28,316 nucleotides of DNA, taken from positions 1 to 28,316 of the forward strand of contig CAJUCC010000040.1 of assembly GCA_910585205.1 (NCBI GenBank). The letters are read 5' to 3'. The notes under the pieces are model-generated. The model ran no database searches, had not been told where the DNA came from, and saw only the letters and a program-made list of their open reading frames with translations. A program made the position numbers and the translations under genes. The DNA comes from an uncultured Lachnospiraceae bacterium (GTDB lineage Bacteria; Bacillota; Clostridia; Lachnospirales; Lachnospiraceae). The number at the start of each line of letters is the position of its first letter. Positions within the stretch are counted from its first letter, which is position 1. Shown piece by piece: positions 1-7,662 of this stretch.

Positions 1-939
1 ACCGCCTACCAGCAGCACCTTTCCCAACTCGGACGCGGTAATGCCCGCATCTTTCAGCGCATTCTGTACCGGAATCGCTGTCAGTTCCACAAGATCATGT
101 GTCAGTTCGTCAAATTTCGCCCTTGTCAGGTTCATATCAAAATGCTTCGGTCCTTCTGGTGTTGCAGTGATGAACGGCAGGTTGATATTTGTCGTCGTCG
201 CGCTGGAAAGCTCCTTCTTCGCCTTCTCTGCCGCTTCTCTCAGTCTCTGAAGCGCCATCTTGTCTTTGGACAGGTCAATGCCTTCGTTTTTCTTAAACTC
301 GGCCAGCATATAGTCCGTAATCTTCTGGTCAAAGTCATCGCCGCCCAGACGGTTATTTCCGTTTGTCGCCATAACCGCAATAACACCGTCCGCAATCTCG
401 ATAATGGATACGTCGAACGTACCGCCGCCCAGGTCATAAACCATGATTTTCTGTTCTTTTTCATTGTCCAGGCCGTATGCAAGCGCCGCAGCCGTAGGCT
501 CATTGATAATACGCTTTACGTCCAGTCCCGCGATCTTGCCCGCGTCCTTGGTTGCCTGCCGCTGTGCGTCGTTGAAGTATGCCGGCACGGTAATCACCGC
601 TTCCGTCACCTTCTCACCCAGATAACTCTCCGCATCCGCTTTCAACTTCTGCAGAATCATGGCAGAAATCTGCTGCGGTGAATATTTCTTCTCGTCGATC
701 GTTCTGCCGTGGTCGCTGCCCATATCTCTTTTAATAGAAGAAATCGTCTTCTCCGCATTGGTAACAGCCTGCCGTTTTGCCGGCTCTCCCACCAATCTTT
801 CACCTGTTTTCGTAAATGCCACTACGGACGGAGTTGTTCTCGCACCCTCTGTATTTGCGATAACGGTCGGTTTCCCGCCTTCCATAACTGCCACGCAGCT
901 ATTCGTTGTTCCAAGGTCAATCCCTATTATTTTGCTCAT
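1..939 (-). CDS. dnaK: Molecular chaperone DnaK (Hsp70), N-terminal part, cut by window start
   Basis: ATP-dependent Hsp70 chaperone that works with GrpE and DnaJ on unfolded cytoplasmic proteins. The 313 codons visible cover most of the nucleotide-binding domain. Hsp70 signatures are present in order: the phosphate-1 loop DLGTTNS near residue 8, VPAYFND near residue 140, NEPTAAALAYG near residue 170, and DLGGGTFDVSI near residue 193. The reading frame is open to base 1, so the rest of the ATPase domain and the substrate-binding domain lie outside. The ATG at 937-939 follows a GGAGGG ribosome binding site. It is the third gene of the hrcA-grpE-dnaK operon, 44 bases after grpE, and should share the CIRCE-controlled promoter. 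Identification is very secure. Confidence 0.98.
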   Translation of the reverse strand, partial: MSKIIGIDLGTTNSCVAVMEGGKPTVIANTEGARTTPSVVAFTKTGERLVGEPAKRQAVTNAEKTISSIKRDMGSDHGRTIDEKKYSPQQISAMILQKLKADAESYLGEKVTEAVITVPAYFNDAQRQATKDAGKIAGLDVKRIINEPTAAALAYGLDNEKEQKIMVYDLGGGTFDVSIIEIADGVIAVMATNGNNRLGGDDFDQKITDYMLAEFKKNEGIDLSKDKMALQRLREAAEKAKKELSSATTTNINLPFITATPEGPKHFDMNLTRAKFDELTHDLVELTAIPVQNALKDAGITASELGKVLLVGG

Positions 940-983
940 AATCAAGCCCTCCTATATAATTAAAAAATCTGTATATCCATCGG

Positions 984-1628
984 TTACTGTACAACGGCCA
1001 CCATACTGTGCCTTACAACGGTATCACGATACAGATAGCCTTTCTGTAATTCCTGTGCCACAATCCCGGATTCGTATTCCTCACTCTCCACCTGCATCAC
1101 CGCATTGTGAAAATCCGGATTGAATTCCGTTCCGATTGCTTCGATCGGCTTGACGCCGATATTTTCCAGTTCGGTCATCAGTTGTTTGTATACCATATGC
1201 ATGCCTTCCATAAAGGCATCGCTTTCGCCTTCGGGTCCGGCTGCCTGCAGCCCCCGTTCAAAGTTATCCACAACAGGAAGAATTTTTTCAATCACGCTCT
1301 TGGCGCCGGTTTCGAACATCTGCGTCTTTTCCCGGTCTGTCCGCTTGCGGAAATTTTCAAATTCCGCCATCTGCCGCTTTACCCGGTCTTCCAGTTCTTC
1401 GATCTTTTGCTTATATTTATCCTTTTTTTCCGCTTTGGCCCTTTTTCTGGCCGCTCTGGCGTCTTCTTTCACCGGCTCCGTATCTTCCGCAACATGTTCC
1501 GCTTCACCGGAACCCGCTTCTTCTGCCATCGTTTCCGCAGCCTGGTCATTCGCTTCCTCCGATGTCGTCCCGGATGCCTGCTTCAACTCCTGTTCCTGCT
1601 CAAGTTCCTGTCTCTTTTCTTCTGCCAC
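984..1628 (-). CDS. grpE: Nucleotide exchange factor GrpE
   Basis: GrpE releases ADP from DnaK and so drives the chaperone cycle in the cytoplasm. The N-terminal ~80 residues are low-complexity, rich in Glu, Ala and Gln. They are followed by a long charged coiled coil (the dimerising helix, containing the FENFRKRT motif) and a C-terminal beta domain ending near HSMVAVVQ, all typical of GrpE. I chose the GTG at 1626-1628 because a GGAGGG site (1639-1644) lies 10 bases upstream. This gives 214 residues, a usual GrpE length, and starts just after the hrcA stop at 1660. A longer version from an ATG at 1685 would overlap hrcA by 26 bases and has no comparable ribosome binding site. Second gene of the heat-shock operon. 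Confidence 0.96.
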   Translation of the reverse strand: MAEEKRQELEQEQELKQASGTTSEEANDQAAETMAEEAGSGEAEHVAEDTEPVKEDARAARKRAKAEKKDKYKQKIEELEDRVKRQMAEFENFRKRTDREKTQMFETGAKSVIEKILPVVDNFERGLQAAGPEGESDAFMEGMHMVYKQLMTELENIGVKPIEAIGTEFNPDFHNAVMQVESEEYESGIVAQELQKGYLYRDTVVRHSMVAVVQ

Positions 1629-1659
1629 GTCCCTGCTTCCCTCCTGCTTCCTTTTCCGA

Positions 1660-2697
1660 TCACTGCTTCTTATATAAAACATCAAGCTGATGCATCAGCG
1701 TTTTCAGCGTATCCACCACCTTGTCGTAATCCATACGGGTCGGCCCTATGATACCAATCGTTCCCCGCATCCCTTCTTCCAATTCATATGTGGCGGTGAC
1801 GATGCTGCAGTCCTTCATCGTCCTGATCGGCGTCTCTTCCCCGATATAAACCTGTATCCCCGTATTGCTTTCATCCGCGAGGGTATCTCTGACAAGTTCG
1901 GTCAACATCTGTTTTTCTTCAAATGTATTAATCAGTTCACTTGCCTTGCGGTTATCCGCCAGTTCCGGATAACGGAAAATATTGTTTGTACCGCTCGTAT
2001 AAATCTCCAGATCTTCATCCGCCCTGATCGCATCCGCCACCGCATCGATCACTTCACTCACAATATCGCTGTGAATGCCGGCCTGCCGTTTCATCGCGGA
2101 AATCATATTGAGATTAATTTCTTCCGCTGACAATCCGTTTAAATGCGTGTTCAGAAGGATATTCAGCTTTAGAATCGTTTCGTCGTCCAGCTCTTCCTCC
2201 ATGCGCAGCATATTGTTTTTGATTACATTGCCCTCAATCACAATAACCGCCAGAAGCTGATGGGTGTCCATCTTGGAAAGCTGGATAAATTTCAGCTTAT
2301 TCTTTCTGGTCTGCGGTGCAGAGATCATTGTCGCATAATTGGTGCTGACCGCCAGAAGCTTTGCCACCTGCTTCAAAAGCTGCTCCATCCTGTCTTCCCG
2401 CTCCAGCAGCATGCCCTTGATCTCTTCCACTTCTTTTTCCTTTTCCTGCATCATATTATCCACATACAGACGGTATCCCTTATCGGAGGGAATTCTGCCC
2501 GCGGATGTATGCGGCTGCAGGATATACCCCAGTTCCTCCAGATCCGCCATCTCATTGCGAATCGTGGCGGAACTCAAATGCAGATCGGTATACTTGGAAA
2601 TCGTCCGGCTGCCTACCGGCTCGCCCGTCTCCAGATAATTGTGAATGATGGCCTGCAATATTTTCAGTTTTCTCTCATCCAGCTGCAGCTCCACCAC
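1660..2697 (-). CDS. hrcA: Heat-inducible transcription repressor HrcA
   Basis: HrcA binds CIRCE operators and represses class I heat-shock genes; its activity depends on GroEL. The protein has an N-terminal winged-helix domain (DERKLKILQAIIHNYLETGEPVGSR-like start, then SSATIRNEMADLEELGYI and HTSAGRIPSDKGYR). A GAF-like dimerisation domain follows, ending with GIIGPTRMDYDKV, which is characteristic of the family. About 345 residues is the normal length. The start is one of two adjacent GTG codons (2695-2697 or 2692-2694). The AAAGGGAG just upstream fits the second slightly better by spacing, so the true start is uncertain by one codon. It is the first gene of hrcA-grpE-dnaK and lies 12 bases from a perfect CIRCE, so it should repress itself. 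Confidence 0.97.
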   Translation of the reverse strand: MVELQLDERKLKILQAIIHNYLETGEPVGSRTISKYTDLHLSSATIRNEMADLEELGYILQPHTSAGRIPSDKGYRLYVDNMMQEKEKEVEEIKGMLLEREDRMEQLLKQVAKLLAVSTNYATMISAPQTRKNKLKFIQLSKMDTHQLLAVIVIEGNVIKNNMLRMEEELDDETILKLNILLNTHLNGLSAEEINLNMISAMKRQAGIHSDIVSEVIDAVADAIRADEDLEIYTSGTNNIFRYPELADNRKASELINTFEEKQMLTELVRDTLADESNTGIQVYIGEETPIRTMKDCSIVTATYELEEGMRGTIGIIGPTRMDYDKVVDTLKTLMHQLDVLYKKQ

Positions 2698-2709
2698 TCC
2701 CTTTCATTA

Positions 2710-2736
2710 TTAGCACTCGTCTATCTTGAGTGCTAA
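2710..2736. promoter_or_regulatory. CIRCE operator (HrcA binding site)
   Basis: Perfect inverted repeat TTAGCACTC - 9 bases - GAGTGCTAA, matching the CIRCE consensus exactly. It sits between the sigma-A promoter and the hrcA start, so it overlaps the early transcribed region. HrcA bound here would block transcription of hrcA-grpE-dnaK. Confidence 0.98.
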
Positions 2737-2750
2737 TATCTTCTGTACCT

Positions 2751-2779
2751 AAAATAGCACTTACCCTATTTATTGTCAA
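2751..2779 (-). promoter_or_regulatory. Sigma-A promoter of hrcA-grpE-dnaK
   Basis: On the minus strand, -35 TTGACA (2774-2779) and -10 TATTTT (2751-2756) are separated by exactly 17 bases. The predicted start is near 2744, immediately before CIRCE, which is the standard class I heat-shock arrangement. Confidence 0.9.
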
Positions 2780-2846
2780 TTCTTTTTCCAAAAATAATTT
2801 ATAAAAATATTCTAAATAAAAATTTTAAGAAAAAATTAAAAAGTAA

Positions 2847-2875
2847 TTGCAAAATTATGTCGGAAACCATATACT
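2847..2875 (+). promoter_or_regulatory. Sigma-A promoter for the basic-tailed membrane protein
   Basis: -35 TTGCAA (2847-2852), 17-base spacer, -10 TATACT (2870-2875). The predicted start near 2882 leaves a leader of about 45 bases before the gene at 2927. It is divergent from the hrcA promoter. Confidence 0.75.
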
Positions 2876-2926
2876 TATTTTTGCACTATTTATCGCAGGT
2901 TATCATAACAGAAGGATTGTATCATT

Positions 2927-4318
2927 ATGAAATCAAGCATAAAACGAAAAACGCCGGACATTTCCACGCAAAAAAACAGAACGAAGCGGAAAATAAAGGC
3001 CGGAGGCAAATCCATAGCAGGGCAGGCCGGCAGACGAAAACCCGCTGCCCGTCAAAATAAGAACCGCCGGAAACAACACCCAAAACCGCCGCGTAATATA
3101 AATGCAAGAGCCAAAAAAGCAGCGCGTAAAACCGCCCGCGCCACATCACGCAGAGCCGACGCCGCTGCACGCAAAACCTATAACGCCGCACGCAGGGCCC
3201 GCAGAAGGCAGCGGCGCGGCAGGCGGAACGGATTTCTGAACATTTTTCTGCCGACAGCCGCCGCTTTCCTGTTTGCCGTTATCGGTTTCGGAGTCTGGTA
3301 CTTCAGTTTTGACAAACTGAACCCGGAAGATTATGTGGCTGTCACCTATTCCGGTTATGACACCAGGGGAACCGCTTCCCTTTCCATCCGGGAAACCGAA
3401 GAATATGAGACGTTCTGGGAAGATGCGCAGATTAATCTGCTTTCCGAAAACGGCAGTCTGAAAAACGGCGATCACCTGGATGTCTGCATTATCTATGATC
3501 CGGAGCAGGCAAAGCAGCAAAAACTCCGCATCCAGGAGGACAGCTTCCAGATCGAAGTCAACGGCCTCCCGGAAGGAAAAGAGCTCTCGGCCGACGATAT
3601 TTTCAGCGGTGTACATATTGATTATGAAGGAATTGCGCCGGAACTCACTCTGACCGTTACCAATGAAAGCGACGACCCGTTTCTGCAGACCGTCATCTAT
3701 GAGATCGCGGAGCCAAAGACATTTTACGATGCCGGCGATACCGTTCGGATCAACGCCTCCTTTTCCGAGGAGGATGCCATTGCGCATGAATATGCCGTAT
3801 CATTGTCCGAGGAAGAATGCAGCCGGATGTACACCGTGGAAAACACGGACTGTTATCTTCGCGACGCTTCCGAACTCTCCGCTGATCTGATCCAAACGCT
3901 GAATGAAACGGCCGCCACGCTCTTCGGAGATGCCAATGAATACGGACTCCGGATTTTCAGTGAGGCAAACCTGATGCCGATCTGGGTCAACGGCAAGAAT
4001 ACCTTTGTATGGAGTAATCCGCGTCTCCTCTCCGCTTACCTGAATGTGCTCAAACCCGAGTATTTCGAGGCGCAGTCACACAATAACGACATCAAACTGG
4101 TCTATACCGTCAGATTATCTCAGGCGGACGGTGTCGGCTGCGATGCAAAAGTTGTGGTGCAGTTTACCAACCTGATCCGACGGGCGGACGGAACATATGA
4201 TTTATCCCTGGACTCCGGGAAAATCATTGCCGCCTCCTACCGCACTTCTCATATCAAAGATCTGGTGACAGATTCTTACCATGAAGAATATACGGCAGAA
4301 AAACTTGATTTGTCTTAA
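2927..4318 (+). CDS. Membrane-anchored protein with very basic cytoplasmic tail, function unknown
   Basis: I do not recognise this protein. Its 463 residues have three parts. Residues 1-101 are extremely rich in Lys, Arg and Ala, with almost no acidic residues (D11 and D78 are the ones I see). Residues ~103-127 form one hydrophobic helix (IFLPTAAAFLFAVIGFGVWY). Residues ~128-463 are an acidic to neutral, probably extracytoplasmic domain. The positive-inside rule puts the basic tail in the cytoplasm. An AGAAGGA site 10 bases upstream supports the ATG. The outer domain has no enzyme motif I can name; its last part (INASFSEEDA... onward) looks like beta-rich sequence. It is transcribed divergently from hrcA and ends at a shared terminator with the convergent small gene. 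The basic tail could bind anionic membrane, nucleic acid or rRNA; this is inference only. Confidence 0.85.
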   Translation: MKSSIKRKTPDISTQKNRTKRKIKAGGKSIAGQAGRRKPAARQNKNRRKQHPKPPRNINARAKKAARKTARATSRRADAAARKTYNAARRARRRQRRGRRNGFLNIFLPTAAAFLFAVIGFGVWYFSFDKLNPEDYVAVTYSGYDTRGTASLSIRETEEYETFWEDAQINLLSENGSLKNGDHLDVCIIYDPEQAKQQKLRIQEDSFQIEVNGLPEGKELSADDIFSGVHIDYEGIAPELTLTVTNESDDPFLQTVIYEIAEPKTFYDAGDTVRINASFSEEDAIAHEYAVSLSEEECSRMYTVENTDCYLRDASELSADLIQTLNETAATLFGDANEYGLRIFSEANLMPIWVNGKNTFVWSNPRLLSAYLNVLKPEYFEAQSHNNDIKLVYTVRLSQADGVGCDAKVVVQFTNLIRRADGTYDLSLDSGKIIAASYRTSHIKDLVTDSYHEEYTAEKLDLS

Positions 4319-4361
4319 AGCGGCACGCTTCCCGGCCGCCGCAGAATTCACGGCATAACAA

Positions 4362-4405
4362 AAGACGTTGCGCGAAACCGGTTCCCCGGTGACGTACAGC
4401 GTCTT
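4362..4405. terminator. Bidirectional terminator between convergent genes
   Basis: AAGACGTTG (from 4362) pairs with the CAGCGTCTT ending at 4405, and a second small stem ACCGG/CCGGT lies inside. On the plus strand it is followed by CTTTCTCT-type sequence, on the minus strand by CTTTTGTT. It sits between genes ending at 4318 (+) and 4425 (-), so it probably serves both. Confidence 0.65.
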
Positions 4406-4424
4406 CTTTCTCTGTGTCCGTATA

Positions 4425-4841
4425 TCAGATGGCGAAACTTCCGAGCACATCTTCGTTAATTACATAATACACCATGCTTTCTTCCGGTTTCACAAACAAT
4501 TCCACGGATTTAAAATCGTTCTCGTCCTTCTCCAGATCGTACTTCCACACATCCTTGGCAATCTTCACGAGTTCATCGGTGGAATAAGACTTACCGCCGA
4601 ACTGTACCGTGATTTTCTCTGCCGCGGTTTTCTTGGCGGAAACTGCTTTTTCCACTTTCTCCTTCGCCGCCTTCACGACCGGTTTTGCTTTCTCTGCTGC
4701 TGCCTTCACCGCCGGTTTTGCCTTTTCCGCAGCGCTCTTGACAGCATTTTCTACTTTTGTCGCTTCCGCTTTCACCGTTTCCCTGACGGGCTCGCTTTTT
4801 GCTTTCGCGGTTGTCTTCGTTGTTTTCTTTGTCTCTTTCAT
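4425..4841 (-). CDS. Small Lys/Ala-rich protein with conserved C-terminal domain (possibly DUF6465-like)
   Basis: 138 residues. The first ~75 are Lys/Ala/Glu-rich and contain imperfect repeats of the type AAEKAKPAVKA (around 38-59), reminiscent of histone H1-like tails. The last ~62 residues (about 76-138, beginning with KITVQFGGKSY and ending VINEDVLGSFAI) form a compact domain that looks like the small Clostridia family I remember as DUF6465; I cannot confirm that by search. There is no signal peptide or membrane segment. A GGAGGAG site lies 5-6 bases before the ATG. It has its own strong promoter (4915-4943) and shares a terminator with the convergent gene. The function is unknown; the tail may bind nucleic acid or be a flexible linker. 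Confidence 0.85.
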   Translation of the reverse strand: MKETKKTTKTTAKAKSEPVRETVKAEATKVENAVKSAAEKAKPAVKAAAEKAKPVVKAAKEKVEKAVSAKKTAAEKITVQFGGKSYSTDELVKIAKDVWKYDLEKDENDFKSVELFVKPEESMVYYVINEDVLGSFAI

Positions 4842-4914
4842 AACTATCTCCTCCGGGATTGATTCCCCTGCGTTGATTTACAGCTCCTTTATGTAGTACC
4901 CAGATGCTTAGAGC

Positions 4915-4943
4915 AGTATAGCAAAGTACACCGGGATTGTCAA
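4915..4943 (-). promoter_or_regulatory. Strong sigma-A promoter for the Lys/Ala-rich protein
   Basis: On the minus strand, a perfect -35 TTGACA (4938-4943), 17-base spacer and -10 TATACT (4915-4920). The predicted start is near 4908, giving a leader of about 65 bases. One of the closest matches to consensus in the window, so the small protein may be abundant. Confidence 0.85.
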
Positions 4944-4984
4944 GGAAGGGGCGAAATCACAAGGCAGACACCGAAAAAGTTGCG

Positions 4985-5027
4985 ACAAGGCAATCACTTT
5001 CCGGCATGGGAGGGGAAATCATCCCCC
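4985..5027 (-). other. G/C hairpin just after the Na/Pi gene, no clear U tract
   Basis: A GAGGGGA / TCCCCCC-type stem lies directly beyond the stop of the transporter gene. It is not followed by a U run on the minus strand, so it is a weak terminator candidate at best. I see no better one in the 4944-5028 gap. Confidence 0.3.
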
Positions 5028-5028
5028 C

Positions 5029-6696
5029 TCAGTTTCGCCGCTCCGCCGCAACATATCCCGCGATATTATCCGCATGGTCCGCAATGCGTTCCAGATTGCT
5101 CAGCACGTCGAGAAAAATAATGCCGCTTTCCGGGCTGCACTTTCCTTTCGAAAGGCGCTGAATATGTTTGTCCCGCAGATCCCGCTCCAGCTTATCGACC
5201 ATTTTCTCCGTGCTTTCCGTCCGCCGGACCGCTTCCGGACTGCCCAGTTCCCTTGCTTCCAGCGCGGCCTCCAGCGTATGCAGTGTCATATCATACATCT
5301 TTTCCATGTCCTTATAACCTTTTTCCGAAAACCGGATTTTATCCTTCCGCTTCGTTTCCGCAAGCTCCGCAATATTTTCACTGTGATCTCCGATCCGCTC
5401 CATATCGCTTATTGTATAAAAGAGGTTCTTTATCATCAAATGCTGCGTCTCTGTCAGAGATAAATTATCCACTTCCACGAGAAACGACGTCAGCATCGTC
5501 ACGAGCCGGTTGATGTTTTTCTCCATCTGCAATACCTGCCGGATCTGCTCTTTGTCATTTTCCAGCAGTGCCCCCATTGCCGTTTTCATATTATCCCGCG
5601 CCAGAATTCCGATGCCGACCACCTCTCCCACCGCAGTCTCTATCGCCAGCGCCGGATTATTCAGAATTCTCCGGTCAAGTTTACGCCCCATTTGATCCAC
5701 TATGCCGTTCTCGTCCGTTTCCTGCCGGCTGTCGTCGGTAATCATAATCTCGGCAATCCGCACAAGTGCGTTCGCAAAAGGGAACATAACCAGGGTATTG
5801 GCGATATTAAAGAATGTATGAAAGAGAGAGATTTCCACGCTCCCGATCGACCGGGCCGCCATGTCTCCCTGAAAGCGGAAGAAAACAAACATCGCAACGC
5901 CGACCCACAGGCTGCCGATCACATTAAAAAGAAGGTGAATCACCGAAGCGCGTTTTGCATTCTTGCCGGCGCCGGCGCCGGATAAAAGGGCCGTCACACA
6001 TGTACCGATATTTTGTCCCAGCATAATAAAAACCGCCGACTGCCAGTTTACCACACCGTTCATGGCCAGCGTCTGTAAAATACCCACCGACGCCGACGAA
6101 CTCTGAATAATTGCCGTCACGACAGCGCCGGTAACAACCGCCAGCAGCGGATTTTTCCCCAGCACGCGAAAGGCATCCGAAAAAATCTGAGCATCCCTGT
6201 ACGGCGTAATGGCATCGGACATAAAACTCAGACCGATAAAAAGGATACCAAACCCCGTCATGATCTCTCCCGCTTTTTTCCTTCTTTCATTTCCGGCAAA
6301 GAGCAGCAGAAAAGCCCCCGCTCCCACCACAAGCGGTGCAAAAAATTCCGGTTTCAGCAGACTGCCCCACTCGCTCAGGGAAACAATCCAGGCGGTAATG
6401 GTTGTCCCGATATTCGCGCCCATAATTACGCCGACCGCCTGCGTCAGCGTCAGCATTCCCGCATTGACAAATCCCACCACCATAACCGTTGTGGCAGAAC
6501 TGCTCTGGATCAGAGCCGTGATTCCCGCTCCGACTGTCACTGCCACCAATCGGTTTCTCGTCAAAAATCCCATCAGTGATTTTACTCTGTCCCCGGCAGA
6601 TTTCTGCAGCCCGTCCGCCATAATATGCATGCCGTATAAAAACAGCCCGAGCCCGCCGATAAACTGAAACAGCATTCCCAAATCATTCAGTGTCAT
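5029..6696 (-). CDS. Na/Pi cotransporter family protein with PhoU-like C-terminal domain
   Basis: Predicted sodium-dependent phosphate transporter of the PF02690 family in the cytoplasmic membrane. Its 555 residues contain the internal duplication of the family, with QSSSATT at 64-70 and QSSSAS at 198-203, each followed by a MGANIGT/LGQNIGT helix. From about residue 340 to the end there is a helical PhoU-like region (DNMKTAMGALLENDK..., MERIGDHSENIAELAE, LERIADHADNIAGY). The paired ERIxDHxxNIA motifs are the metal-binding signature of PhoU domains. This architecture matches the NptA/YjbB type. GGGGAG lies upstream of the ATG. The promoter region carries a PhoP-box-like array, consistent with phosphate-starvation control. 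Transport direction (uptake or efflux) cannot be told from sequence. Confidence 0.93.
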   Translation of the reverse strand: MTLNDLGMLFQFIGGLGLFLYGMHIMADGLQKSAGDRVKSLMGFLTRNRLVAVTVGAGITALIQSSSATTVMVVGFVNAGMLTLTQAVGVIMGANIGTTITAWIVSLSEWGSLLKPEFFAPLVVGAGAFLLLFAGNERRKKAGEIMTGFGILFIGLSFMSDAITPYRDAQIFSDAFRVLGKNPLLAVVTGAVVTAIIQSSSASVGILQTLAMNGVVNWQSAVFIMLGQNIGTCVTALLSGAGAGKNAKRASVIHLLFNVIGSLWVGVAMFVFFRFQGDMAARSIGSVEISLFHTFFNIANTLVMFPFANALVRIAEIMITDDSRQETDENGIVDQMGRKLDRRILNNPALAIETAVGEVVGIGILARDNMKTAMGALLENDKEQIRQVLQMEKNINRLVTMLTSFLVEVDNLSLTETQHLMIKNLFYTISDMERIGDHSENIAELAETKRKDKIRFSEKGYKDMEKMYDMTLHTLEAALEARELGSPEAVRRTESTEKMVDKLERDLRDKHIQRLSKGKCSPESGIIFLDVLSNLERIADHADNIAGYVAAERRN

Positions 6697-6803
6697 TTTT
6701 TTCTCCCCGGGAAAGCCGCCCGTAATCCGTCTGTCGCAGAGGATGTCCCGGTTCCGTTTTCCCGCATTCTACAAATATATATTTTGTCTTCGTGTCAAAT
6801 ATG

Positions 6804-6857
6804 ATTATAGTTATATTGTGTAAAATATTGTTGGGAGTTATGTAAAATATGTGTAAA
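6804..6857 (-). promoter_or_regulatory. PhoP-box-like array and promoter of the Na/Pi cotransporter gene
   Basis: On the minus strand three TTTACA hexamers sit at 6852-6857, 6841-6846 and 6819-6824. A degenerate unit (CCCAAC, 6830-6835) falls exactly at the missing position, so all four are spaced 11 bases apart. A perfect -10 TATAAT follows at 6804-6809, with no good -35 at the expected place (AACAAT). TT(A/T/C)A(C/T)A hexamers at an 11-base period are the known PhoP box of Bacillus. A poor -35 overlapped by boxes is usual for activated promoters. Binding by a PhoP-type regulator is inferred. Confidence 0.65.
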
Positions 6858-6892
6858 AAATGCCGTTCCATCGATTTGCCAATACCGTATAA

Positions 6893-6919
6893 CAAAAAAG
6901 CAGCCCATATAAGGGCTGC
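6893..6919 (-). terminator. Rho-independent terminator after the small membrane protein gene
   Basis: GCAGCCC (6900-6906) pairs with GGGCTGC (6913-6919), 6-base loop. On the minus strand the stem is followed by TTTTTTGTT. It ends the transcript coming from 7600-6944. Confidence 0.9.
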
Positions 6920-6943
6920 CCTCACCGCACGGTTGTCCTGCCA

Positions 6944-7600
6944 TCATGCCTCTTCGGCGGCCTGCGATTCTCCGCTCCGCGCCTCTTTTTCCCTGCGCAG
7001 ACGCATAAAATCATCATTTCCGCTCTGATACAGCTGCATCAGCTCTTTGGAATAGCCGATAAACACACCGGCAAGTGTATCGTTCAGATACTTCAGAATC
7101 ACCTGACACATATTCTCATCTTTACATTCGATCTCTTCCTCTGTCCGGTTCAGCATATGTACTCTCACACGATATGTTTTGCTTATGGCAAAACCGTTTC
7201 GCCGCTTCTCTGTCATATGTACATAAGCCCAGGCAATCTGATCCAGCCGGAAAATCTGTGAAAATGCACCTCGCATACAAAACAGCCAGGTGCGCCCCGC
7301 TTTGACGCCGGCACACACTTCCCTGGCTCTCCGGTAATCTTCTTCTGCAGCCTGCAGCGCCGTACCGCCCTCGTCTTTCAGCTTCTTAATCACGCGTGTC
7401 TGATAGCCGCCCGCCACCGCCCGAATCACAAAGAACACGCCCATTGCACCCAAAAGTCCCAAAACACCCCACATCACATACTGCCCGACAATATCGTCGT
7501 CCACTTTGCAGAACAAAAAACCGGCCGCGCTCATTGCAACCATCACTAAGGAAAGCGGCAGTACATTCAGAATGGATTTCATCCGCATTTCATGTAACAT
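6944..7600 (-). CDS. Two-helix membrane protein, function unknown
   Basis: 218 residues with two hydrophobic segments near the N-terminus (ILNVLPLSLVMVAMSAAGFLF and a helix around YVMWGVLGLLGAMGVFFVI). A cytoplasmic domain of about 150 residues follows, containing TWLFCMRGAFSQIFRLDQIAWAYVHMTEKRR and a charged C-terminus. The layout resembles small clostridial proteins of the DUF6709 kind, but I could not check this. I start it at the ATG 7598-7600 because an AGCAGGGGG site lies 7 bases upstream; an ATG 16 codons earlier runs through the terminator hairpin. It lies downstream of rubrerythrin on the same strand with only a terminator in between, so expression would depend on readthrough or an internal promoter. 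Confidence 0.8.
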   Translation of the reverse strand: MLHEMRMKSILNVLPLSLVMVAMSAAGFLFCKVDDDIVGQYVMWGVLGLLGAMGVFFVIRAVAGGYQTRVIKKLKDEGGTALQAAEEDYRRAREVCAGVKAGRTWLFCMRGAFSQIFRLDQIAWAYVHMTEKRRNGFAISKTYRVRVHMLNRTEEEIECKDENMCQVILKYLNDTLAGVFIGYSKELMQLYQSGNDDFMRLRREKEARSGESQAAEEA

Positions 7601-7617
7601 AAAATATCCCCCTGCTG

Positions 7618-7655
7618 AAAAAAGGGTGTATGTGCTTTCACCATACACCCTTTTC
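7618..7655 (-). terminator. Rho-independent terminator (or attenuator) after rubrerythrin
   Basis: On the minus strand GGGTGTATG and CATACACCC form a 9-bp stem extended by A-T pairs, followed by TTTTTT. It lies between the rubrerythrin stop and the ribosome binding site of the next gene, only a few bases from that site. Confidence 0.92.
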
Positions 7656-7662
7656 TTTATTC

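Noticed and set aside
97..681. Plus-strand open frames opposite dnaK
   Set aside because: The minus strand encodes DnaK with all Hsp70 motifs; these frames have no ribosome binding site or family likeness.
1629..1685. Longer grpE start at an ATG at 1685
   Set aside because: It overlaps hrcA and lacks a well-placed ribosome binding site, while the GTG at 1628 has GGAGGG 10 bases upstream.
6683..6925. Minus-strand 80-codon frame upstream of the Na/Pi gene
   Set aside because: It overlaps the terminator, the Pho-like array, the promoter and the transporter start, and has no ribosome binding site.
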